From: Ciona intestinalis
Lineage: Eukaryota > Chordata > Ascidiacea > Phlebobranchia > Cionidae
DNA length: 64,000 bases
Direction of reading: 5' to 3'
Assembly: GCF_000224145.3 (NCBI RefSeq)
Contig: NC_020176.2
Span: 2,594,792 to 2,658,791 of the forward strand
Part shown: one piece after another, positions 44,601-52,074 of the stretch
How the letters are laid out: each line of letters opens with the position of its first letter
Numbering within the stretch: the first letter of the stretch is position 1
Notes under the pieces: generated by a model
Database searches by the model: none
Told to the model about the DNA's origin: nothing
What the model saw: only the letters and a program-made list of their open reading frames with translations
Program-made: the position numbers and the translations under genes

Positions 44601-47296
44601 AATAAAACTAATGGTTTAAAAAATAAAACCAATAGTAAAACTTCTACCGAGTACATTCATAAGTTTTTAAACGTCAGAATTGTTAGAATCTGGTGCTTCA
44701 AAAACATAACAGAGAAAAATCAAGTCGAACTTATTGTAAAATAGAATAAATATTTCGCCTAAACAGCATCGTCAGTCTACACGTTATAATTGTATTAGAT
44801 ATTAATATTTCTTTATTTCACATAAGGTTCAATCTCCTGCTTACAAATGGGAGATACACATGTTGCAGGAAGTTAGGAGAAGATTGGAAGCCAAGGGCCA
44901 TGATGTTTGTAAGGATTATATGACGATTATGACGGCGGCCGTTTTCCAAAATTCCTCGTGTGTTGTGACGCAATATTTACCATCTGGTACTTTACTGGTA
45001 AGTTAGGGTTTTGGTTGATAAAATGGTGGATAGTAACCTATTTTTTTTGCTTTTGTGTTTGGCTGACAATTTAGACAACCCATTAGTGACCACTGGGTTG
45101 GAGCAATTGCCGTTAAGTGTCTTGCTCAAGGACACATAACATAGCCATGGTAGCAGCGACGGGGCTTAAACTCATTACCTCTGGTTTAGAGGCAGGCGCT
45201 AAGCACTGTGCCACGGTGTCAAACTTTGTTAAACTAAGTTACTGTCTGAAAACTAAGCTCATGATGAGAAGATGTTTCCGACAGTAACTTGGTGGATAGT
45301 AACCTGTATACACTGATGATGAAGTTACTTACCGTCTATAAACTATATTTATGGACAGTTAACCAAACTACATATAGGAGAGGGGAAGATGGGACACCTG
45401 TTCATTCTATTTTCCTGTTCAATTTGGTAGTAAACAAAGAACATTCAAAGATTTAATAAACCGTATCCTCACAACTCCCATAAACCAGTGTTAATTGTTT
45501 AAAATACGATGAGGTCATTTGGACATTATGTGCTAAAAGTGTCCTATCTCCCCCACCCTACTATACATAAATTCACCCTTAACTTTTCCCAGGACTTCTT
45601 GAACACCAACAAGAATAACACAGTTGATCGAGAAAACATTGCTCTTCAAATCTTCCATCTGGTTCATTCCTTGCATGCGATTGGTGTCATACATGGAGAC
45701 GTAAAACCGGATAATATTCTTATTGCTAATGTTTCAAAGTAAGTGTTGATGGGGCACTCTGGTCTAATTTAAATGTTTCAATAAAAAATGTATAAAAAAT
45801 ATATATACTAGGGTGGGGTAATATGGGACATGTTTCATTCTATTTTCTCGTCCCATATGGTGCTAAACAAAGAACATTAAAAAAAACAAAGAAAACAAAG
45901 AACATTCACGACTTTCATAGACTGTTGTTAGTTGTTTAAAACACGATCAGAATACTTGGATATTTTGTGCTAAAGGTGTCCCGTCTTCCCCACTCTAATA
46001 TATCATAACATGTGAACAAGGGTGAATTTTAATTAATATGTTTCATAAAATTATTCTCCTATAGTATAGTTGATACAATTTCAATTTTTTGGAATTACAT
46101 TTTTGATTATATACTTTATCTAAATTCGAAGTTTATTAAAAACATTGTATTCTCTGTGGTCCCACAGTCGAGGTCCTGCTCCAACTTTACGTTTAATTGA
46201 CTTTGGACGAGCGATAGATCTTTCTTCCCTCCCCCCTAACACAGCGTTTACCGATAATTGTGGGACAAGTGGTTTTGTTTGCTCGCAAATGAAAACCAAC
46301 CAACCATGGAATTATCACGTAAGTGTCGGACATTATTATTTTGCAAAATATTTCTGTTTCGTCAAAGTTTCAGCAGAATAAATTTTCGAAATTGAAAAAA
46401 AAGAACAGGCACTAAGTGTATTAAACAGAACACCTGTGTTATAACTTCTGAAGTTGCATTCATTTATTGCCATATAGATTGATTTTAATGGAGTTGCTGG
46501 TACCTTGCATGTCCTGCTACACTCAGCTTATATGAAGACAATGCTTAACAATAAACAGGAATGGGTTACTACAAAGAAACTGCCAAGGTATAATATATTT
46601 GTTTGTTCTTTATCATTTCAGATCTATGCACATTGGCTGTTAGCTAAAAAGCACCCTGGGTGTTGTGGTAACAGGTTAAAAACCTGACCCACCAGGATAA
46701 AACTGAATCTAGTATGGCACAATGGTTAAGCATGTGCCTTTAACCCTTAGGTTATGGGTTCAAGGCTTGTTGCTGCTACCTTTGTGGGCGCTATGTCTTT
46801 GGGAAAAACACTTTACTGCAATTGCTTCAACCCAGTGGTCACTAATGACAATGAGTTCTCTAAATTGTCAGCCATACATAAAAAACAATCACCACAAAGT
46901 AACACAGGTGTATGAAACAGAACACCCGTGTTATAACTACTGTCGTTTTCCAACTGCGAGGATAAAGAAAGTTACATTCATTCATTCATAACACCAAGTG
47001 TTCCAGTATAAGTCCTTAATTTGTCATATTCTTCCCTAGTAATAAACACTTTCTGTTTCATAGTTCAAAACTTTGTTGTACCGTTAGATAACATTTCCAT
47101 CAATTCAACACACAATTTTTTAATTTTTTCGTTGCTATGCCCTTTAACGTATCCATACCCCTTACACAGGTGGTGTGATGAAAAATGGAGCTCAGCTTTC
47201 CACGATCTTTTAAATTTTCCTACTCCAACTAACGACTGGTGTCCTTCGTTGCAAGATTCCCCCCTACCCCACCTCATACAGTTATTCGATGCTTGA
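32683..47296 (+). CDS. BUB1B: MadBub spindle-checkpoint kinase (single BUB1/BUBR1 homologue)
   Basis: 27 exons, all phases closing, give 1149 aa: 32683-32775, 34339-34442, 34816-34917, 35170-35403, 35762-35851, 37304-37386, 37881-38062, 38367-38457, 38684-38823, 39316-39436, 39952-40097, 40337-40432, 40581-40626, 40900-40977, 41307-41481, 41917-42031, 42294-42399, 42747-42939, 43116-43231, 43490-43666, 43974-44132, 44383-44480, 44827-44997, 45593-45738, 46168-46318, 46478-46587, 47170-47296. Domains: KEN box at 11-13 (CKENVQPLRHGR), TPR region about 30-175, KEN boxes near 247 and 283 (NSKENTTAP), GLEBS-type BUB3-binding motif 376-393 (MYPVEKVYSAVGEF), coiled coil about 395-490, conserved PDPWNDQLL near 846, kinase 885-1149. 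The kinase keeps GKGAFA, VAVKV, HGDVKPDN (D1008, N1013) and DFG (1032-1034). N-terminal motifs are BUBR1/Mad3-like; the kinase and PDPW motif are BUB1-like. No separate paralogue is in the window. Confidence 0.94.
33047..34161. mobile_element. hAT-type non-autonomous element A, MadBub intron 1
   Basis: The ends CAGGATTGTAAAA and TTTTACAATCCTG are exact inverted repeats. AAGTCAAT flanks both sides (33039-33046 and 34162-34169), an 8-bp duplication as made by hAT transposases. CGTCCGGAT occurs twice near each end, like subterminal transposase-binding repeats. There is no transposase ORF. A 50-base N run (33586-33635) interrupts it. Its interior is homologous, in inverted orientation, to element B at 35914-37040. 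Confidence 0.9.
35914..37040. mobile_element. hAT-type non-autonomous element B, MadBub intron 5
   Basis: The ends CAGGGGCGCAACCAG and CTGGTTGCGCCACTG are inverted repeats with one mismatch in 15. TTCGCATG flanks both sides exactly (35906-35913, 37041-37048). Near each end lies ATGACAGCCCCCTTTT; at the left it is part of a small palindrome. The interior (about 36040-36290 and about 36750-36900) aligns with the reverse complement of element A, yet the termini differ. A 50-base N run (36348-36397) sits in the interior. No transposase is encoded. Confidence 0.9.
37050..37262 (-). mobile_element. tRNA-derived SINE, minus orientation, next to hAT element B
   Basis: On the minus strand a tRNA-like head (CAGTGGTTAGGTTATTGGTTAGAG, box A-like; GGTTATGGGTTCAAGAC, box B-like) is followed by the body also seen at 46710-46990 (tail half GTTACACATGTGG..., GAACATCTATG, ATAACGACTG in reverse). 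It abuts the right target duplication of element B. Confidence 0.7.
39688..39895 (+). mobile_element. tRNA-derived SINE copy, MadBub intron 10
   Basis: Head with GGTTGGTTAGCAGACCTGCC and GGTTATGGGTTTACG, then body blocks (CAATGGGTTGTATAAATTGTCAGC, ATAACGACTGTCGTGTTCTGGCC) and an ATTCATTCATTT tail. The middle is internally deleted relative to the copy at 46710. Confidence 0.75.
40112..40325 (+). mobile_element. SINE fragment, MadBub intron 11
   Basis: The 3' half of the SINE body is recognisable: CATGGTAACTCGTAAG, GGTGTATGAAAAGAAC, GTTATAACGACTATAGG, GAGGATAAGTAAGTTACATT. The 5' part is diverged and the tRNA head is not clear. Confidence 0.55.
42428..42725. mobile_element. Rearranged SINE, two pieces in opposite orientation, MadBub intron 17
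   Basis: The first piece (to about 42600) is the SINE body in minus orientation (GTTATAACACAGATGTTCTG, TGTATGGCTGACAATTCAGA). The second (about 42620-42720) is the 3' end in plus orientation (AGGTGTTTAAAACAGA, GTTATAACGAATG, GGGGAATAAAAATGTAACAT). Confidence 0.55.
43687..43874. mobile_element. TAGTAGGGTGGGGGA MITE, MadBub intron 20
   Basis: Left end TAGTAGGGTGGGGGAAGACA; right end a diverged reverse complement (CATGTTCCCCCACTCATCAT). It lies wholly between exons ending 43666 and beginning 43974. Confidence 0.8.
45036..45230 (-). mobile_element. SINE 5' half, minus orientation, MadBub intron 23
   Basis: Reverse complement gives GACACCGTGGCACAGTGCTTAGCG (box A-like), then GGTAATGAGTTTAAGCCCC (box B-like), then the body to TTGTCAGCC. 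The 3' portion is missing. Confidence 0.7.
45373..45566. mobile_element. TATAGTAGGGTGGGGGA MITE, MadBub intron 23
   Basis: Left end TATAGGAGAGGGGAAGATGGGACACC, right end TCCTATCTCCCCCACCCTACTATA, with the interior ACATTCAAAGATTTAATAAACC block. It ends 26 bases before exon 24. Confidence 0.8.
45806..46003. mobile_element. TATAGTAGGGTGGGGGA MITE, MadBub intron 24
   Basis: TACTAGGGTGGGGTAATATGGGACATG at one end and GTGTCCCGTCTTCCCCACTCTAATATA at the other. The centre carries a duplicated AAAGAACATT segment. Confidence 0.78.
46710..46990 (+). mobile_element. tRNA-derived SINE, near full-length, MadBub intron 26
   Basis: Best intact copy. Head: TGGCACAATGGTTAAGCATG (box A-like), GGTTATGGGTTCAAGGC (box B-like). 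Body: CAATTGCTTCAACCCAGTGG, AAATTGTCAGCCATAC, GAACACCCGTGTTATAAC, GAGGATAAAGAAAGTTAC. Ends in a simple ATTCATTCATTCAT tail. Together with about a dozen relatives here it defines one family. I recall tRNA-derived SINEs being described in Ciona but cannot match it to a named one. Confidence 0.82.
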
Positions 47297-47861
47297 AAAA
47301 TTTTAGGTTTTATTTGTAAATACTTTTATTGTAAGCATTTTTCTCCTTGTGCGATTTTTGCAATAACACAAATATCTGTGCTGCAAAGCTCCGGTTTTTA
47401 AGGGGAGTATTTTTTCGCTTTAATTCATTTCGTTGGTGTAAAATTAAGACTGAATTTTATCCAGAATTGTTGAACTTCATAAATATTTTAACTTAAGTTG
47501 TAACGTCGTTTCGGTATCTGCAAGACATTTTAGGCTCGGAATTCAATTGCTTTGTTTTCTAAATAAACTCTGGTCTGGTCTTTAAGCCATGTAAACAAAC
47601 AAATTAGACAACTTTAGGTAGCAAATCATAACAACGGTTTTCAAATTAAAAAAAATGCAATTCTAAAATACGGTCCACGCCATTTGTGACGTCATAATAT
47701 CGGATATTGTTCGCTCAAGTATCGCGCGCGATCTTTTTTCGTCGCTTTTATTGTTTCGCGAATAAAATATGTACACAACGCATTGTTACGTAACAATAGA
47801 AACTCGATTCCAGCGTCCTTCGCTCGCTGTTACAACTCACTGTGGTTTTGCTCGGGTGAAA
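47297..47861. other. Intergenic: MadBub 3' UTR and AIFM2 promoter
   Basis: AATAAA at 47562-47567 may end MadBub. A full cAMP-response-element octamer TGACGTCA lies at 47687-47694, about 170 bases before the AIFM2 start codon. Confidence 0.5.
47687..47694. promoter_or_regulatory. CRE palindrome TGACGTCA upstream of AIFM2
   Basis: A perfect 8-base CREB/ATF site about 170 bases upstream of the start codon. A single short match; the same octamer also occurs inside this gene and near 63405, so chance is a real possibility. Confidence 0.35.
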
Positions 47862-50800
47862 ATGGGCTGCGGGTCTTCGAAAACCACTGTAGCACCCAGA
47901 GTAGTGGTCGTAGGGGCAGGTTATGCAGGTCTAAAGTTGGCCAGTCTGTTGGAAAAAGAAAATTTCTGTACAGTTACTTTAATCGACGAAAGAGAGGTGT
48001 TGGTTCATGAATTAGCAGCGCTGAGGGTCTGTGTTGAACCAGGTGAATAGTTGAATAAATGTATTTTCATTTATCCTCGTCTCACTTTGTGGGTGATAAA
48101 TTAATTGTTATTACTATGGCTTAGAATTTAAGAACCTACGAACGAACACTGGGTTGGAGCAATTGGTGTAGGGCTGTAAGCAATGCATCCGTGGTGTTAC
48201 GTGTAAAAATATGAGTTTGAATGTAAAACCTAGTAAATAGTTTAAATATATCTCTGACATGATGTGCGACATAACGTTTAACTAAGACAGCTTAAAAGAT
48301 AAACATTTGTTATTTTCAAAAGACCCTTAAACACCTCCATGCAGAGAGCTTGCCCATACTTTTTGTTCCAATTGCTGACGTCACCAGAAATTTCATCCAA
48401 GGAAAAGTGACGTCACTGAATCGCACGAAAAATCAAATCATTCTAGAAAATGGAAACAAAGTACAACATTTGCGTAATACCCGCTTAAACATGTATTAAT
48501 TTATTTTTTAATTTCAGATCAAATTTGACTACCTAATTCTCGCTATGGGTACGACGGGTACTTTCCCGGGGAAACTCCCTGCCGTCTCAGCGGCACAAGG
48601 AACCAAAATGTACCAGGACATCTGCTTTGCTGTAAGTTTCATATTGTATAATGACGTCATATACCTACGTCACCCAATAAACCCCTATATATTTTATAAG
48701 CCTTTGTATAACTGCAAACAATACCGTTATATAACGAAGTCTATTAAAATCTCAGAATCACAACCTATAAAGGGCCCACTTTGTTCTATGGATTTGTTTA
48801 CGACACAACAAATTCTGAAGCGCAGATTTTTCCATGGCTAGTTTAAACACGGGTATAAAAATGGAAAGTTTTAAAACCCACGTTTAGATCAAGTGAATTT
48901 TAGGCACATAGAGTTTAAGAAGACCACGCTGTTTCTTCACCAAATTGCGAAGGTCTTGTACACTGCCTTGTGGTAATTCCTGATAACAGTCTGTTTCCTG
49001 ATAATAGTCTTGTCAGGTTTTCCTAAATTTACATTACGTCTGGTAGCAGAAGTAACAGAACATTACTTCCAGATTCGAAAGTCTCACCGAGTCATGATCA
49101 TCCACGGTGGTTGGATTGGTGTAACGTTGGCTGGGGAGATTAAAACAGATTATCCGGACAAGCAGGTTATTAAATATGTTTTATATTGAATAAATTAAAA
49201 GTAACTTACTTTATCCTCGCGTGGCCGGAAAATGACATTTGTTTTATAACATGGTTGTTCTTCCCATACACCTCGTGCCGTCTTACGAGTTACCACGTAT
49301 GAAACTTTGTGGGGATTAATTTTCTGTATGACTGACAATTTAGATAAACCAATATATTTTACCCTTGATGGTTGTATGAAACGTAACACCCGTGTTATAC
49401 CAATTGTCGTTTTCGGCCACGTTTGTTACTCTTGCTGTAATATATTGGAGAATAGGCATCGTATTTTGCTTAGGTAATTATCGTCCACCAAGAAGCAAAC
49501 CTTGTATCAGACAAACTACCAGCTGAGGTTCAGAAAGATTTGCAACGGATTTTGTACAAGAAAGATATTGAAGTGTATACGAGTAAGTATTGGGTATTTA
49601 TAACAGGGGTGACTTCTTATGCGTCTCATGTTCACTGCATGTTGTCTTTTATACAAAAAGCACACGCGGGGTGTGTTACATCCATGCTCACTGTCAAGTC
49701 AGTAACATATTAGTGTTTTTATGATATATACCAATACTAGGATGGGGTGAGATGTGACGTGTTTTAATCGCATTTCTCGTTCATTCTGTAGTTAACAAAG
49801 AATTTACGATATTTATTATATAACCATAGCCCCATGACTCTAAACGTGCGTTGTTAATTATTAAAAAACGATCGGGGAATATGGGATTTACTATGAGTAT
49901 GCAAAAGTAGGTAACATAGGCTATCTAAATAACCCTCCAGGATTCGAAACTGATACCCTCAAACTAAGTAAAACATTTTTTAGACACTTCGATCATTGGG
50001 GTGGATGACATAAACTTAAATCAGCATGAAAAGAATCAAAAAGTGAAAACAGATTCTGGGAAAGAATTTGAGGTTGATTTGATCGTTCGTTGTACTGAAG
50101 AGAGAAATTCAAGCTCTTTTAAAACTATTCTCAGTGAGTGTGAATAACATAATTATGTCCGCTGTCGGTTCCCTTTTTGGTTGGGCATATTCTGCTATAC
50201 TTTAACAGTCTAAAAGTCAATCTGTGGTTATGTTATAGTAGGGTGGAAAAGATGGGACAACTTTTTATTCTATTTTCTCGTTTCATTCGGTAGTAAACGA
50301 ATAACATTCAAAGAATTATAAAACCGTATATCCTTACGACTCCCATAGGCCGTTGTTAATTGTTTAAAACACGATTAGGATATTTGGATATAACGTGATG
50401 AAGGTGTTCCATCTTAACCACAGTACAATTCAAAGGATTTGTGTTGATTTATTTGGCTGACAGTATATAAAAAACATAATGAATATAATGGTCCTATTGC
50501 TACTAGGCATAATGAATAACTGTCATTACTTCTTCACGTCATCGGTAATAATTTTTTTTTCTATTCCTAACTTAAATCGGAAATTGTGTTACACGCAGGC
50601 GAATCTATGAACCTCAATGGATCTTTAAAAGTTGACCCTAGTTTGAAAGTTGTTGGTTGTGACAACATATATGCGATTGGCGACGTCAATGACGTTGGTG
50701 AACAAACTATAGATGGTCGTTTCAATCAAGCAGCTTACATGGTTGAGCATTTGAAGGCAGTACTGTCAAGTTCGGATGTAGTCGCTTACAAACAAGGTAA

Positions 50801-51303
50801 ACTACTAAGGGGGCAAAAACGTAAATAGACTAAATGGCGGCGCCGTTGAAGTGTATGTCCTTAGAAAGACCCAATAACAGTGGTTGCTCCAACCCAGTTG
50901 TCAGAAATATAGTTTCTTTTAAATTGGTAGCTATACAGAAAAGCAATCACGCACAAAGGTATACATGGTAACTATTAACAGTGCACGAGGCGTATGAAAC
51001 AGAACACCTGTGTTATAAGGGCTGTCGTTTGCCGACGCTTGCATTACAGCTGCTTCGTGACGTGCTACGGACCCATGTCATCCGGTTGTTATAGGTTTTT
51101 AAGTCATCAGTCAATGATGTCTTGAATTGGTTGCAGATCCCTTTTCAATGCTGGTTCCCATTGGTCGATATAGTGGGTGTGGCGTTCACCATGGTAACCA
51201 GGTTGATGAGGACGGAGTAATGGAGTTACTCAGCACAAATTTGATGACTAAGCAAATCTGGGAGGGTCTTGGGCTCGTATGTCCCTTGCCGAGTTTTACT
51301 TAA
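47862..51303 (+). CDS. AIFM2: AIFM2/FSP1-like FAD oxidoreductase (ferroptosis-suppressor type)
   Basis: NAD(P)H:ubiquinone-type flavoprotein; human FSP1 reduces CoQ10 at the plasma membrane and blocks lipid peroxidation. Eight exons, 47862-48042, 48345-48460, 48518-48631, 49073-49165, 49474-49582, 49984-50133, 50599-50796 and 51137-51303, close to 375 aa (human 373). The N-terminus MGCGSSK fits an N-myristoylation and palmitoylation signal, which FSP1 uses for membrane targeting. The FAD-binding Rossmann motif VVVVGAGYAG is at 14-23. HELAALRVCVEPG and YLILAMGTTGTFPGKLP follow the human order. NIYAIGDVNDV is the FAD-contact motif. Departures: the second dinucleotide motif reads IIHGGWIGV (human VVGGGSAGV), and the usual CTG reads CTEERNSSSF. 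Introns hold a SINE and MITEs. Confidence 0.92.
49195..49430 (-). mobile_element. SINE 3' part, minus orientation, AIFM2 intron 4
   Basis: The body of the SINE in reverse: GTAACTTACTTTATCCTCGC, GGCCGGAAAATGACA, GTTTTATAACATGG, then CGTCTTACGAGTTACCACG and TGTATGACTGACAATTTAGA. At about 49380 plus-orientation 3' sequence follows (CACCCGTGTTATACC), so it is rearranged. Confidence 0.6.
49735..49905. mobile_element. Diverged TATAGTAGGGTGGGG MITE, AIFM2 intron 5
   Basis: TACTAGGATGGGGTGAGATGTGACGTG at the left, with the shared middle blocks (CATTTCTCGTTCATT, AACAAAGAA, CCATGACTC). The right end is too decayed to place exactly. Confidence 0.55.
50234..50430. mobile_element. TATAGTAGGGTGG MITE, AIFM2 intron 6
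   Basis: TATAGTAGGGTGGAAAAGATGGGACAAC at the left and AAGGTGTTCCATCTTAACCACAGTA at the right, with the standard interior (ATTCTATTTTCTCG, ACTCCCATAGGCCGTTGTTAATTG). Confidence 0.78.
50875..51050 (+). mobile_element. SINE body fragment, AIFM2 intron 7
   Basis: GGTTGCTCCAACCCAGTTGTC, AAATTGGTAGCTATACAG, GTATGAAACAGAACACCTGTG and GCTGTCGTTTGCCG match the 3' two-thirds of the SINE. The tRNA head is absent. Confidence 0.6.
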
Positions 51304-52074
51304 AGTCCGCTGTCGAACAACCGCTTTTTATTTTCCTGCTTCATTTCTGAATATTTTGTTGAATCCTTTTGTTATCCGATGATAATGTAGAAATGTATAG
51401 AGTTTTTTGTTTATACACCTCACTAGTGAATGTGGGTAAAAATGAGCTTCCATTAGTATGCAGTCTCCCAGAAGGTAATCTTTGCCTGTTCCACGATGTA
51501 TTACATTCTACACGATATATACACTGCGTTTAAAGCAAATACAAAACAGTTTATACCACGAGAGGAATCGGCCTATATATACGTACGTGGTTGTTTATAT
51601 TATTGCGATTAGAGTATAATGTATGCCAGATAACACTGTAAGCATAGTACTCTCTCTCTTTAAGAGAGTACTATGGTGTAACCACTATACGAATAAAATA
51701 ATTTAAAACTTGCGTGTTGTTCTCTCTAAATAATGTTTGAACGTTGTGTGTTTTATGTCAGCTGCGTAGTGTTGCGGTATTGCATTTGTGGCAAAGGCCG
51801 AAGGTACACGGTTCAATCCACCTCTAATACGTTTGCTGTTAGAACCAGCTTAAAGTATTTCGTATTGATAACGTGATTATTCGTACCACAAACAACTCCC
51901 CTCTCCAAATCAAAATATTCAAATTCAGGAAAATAGCGTGCCCGTATGCGTAACAATTGTGCCCGTATGTGTAACTACGACATATGACGACGTTGCTCGG
52001 CAACATTTGACGCTTTTTAGGTTTTCGTTATTTTTGTGTATTTTTACCCGCGCTGCAATTTTGACCAAATTAAA
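51304..52074. other. Intergenic AIFM2 to coiled-coil gene
   Basis: 770 bp. It contains the hairpin at 51643-51675 and an AATAAA at 51692-51697 that could be a distal AIFM2 signal. No ORF is supported. Confidence 0.45.
51643..51675. repeat. Perfect 13-bp hairpin, CATAGTACTCTCT arms
   Basis: CATAGTACTCTCT is mirrored by AGAGAGTACTATG with a loop of about 7 bases. It lies about 17 bases before the AATAAA at 51692. It may be a 3' UTR structure or chance. Confidence 0.65.

Noticed and set aside
49003..49072. Upstream extension of AIFM2 exon 4 (reading LRLVAEVTEHYFQ)
   Set aside because: The frame is open but no acceptor there gives the right phase; joining at ATTCGAAAG (49073) matches FSP1 spacing between YQD and the next strand.
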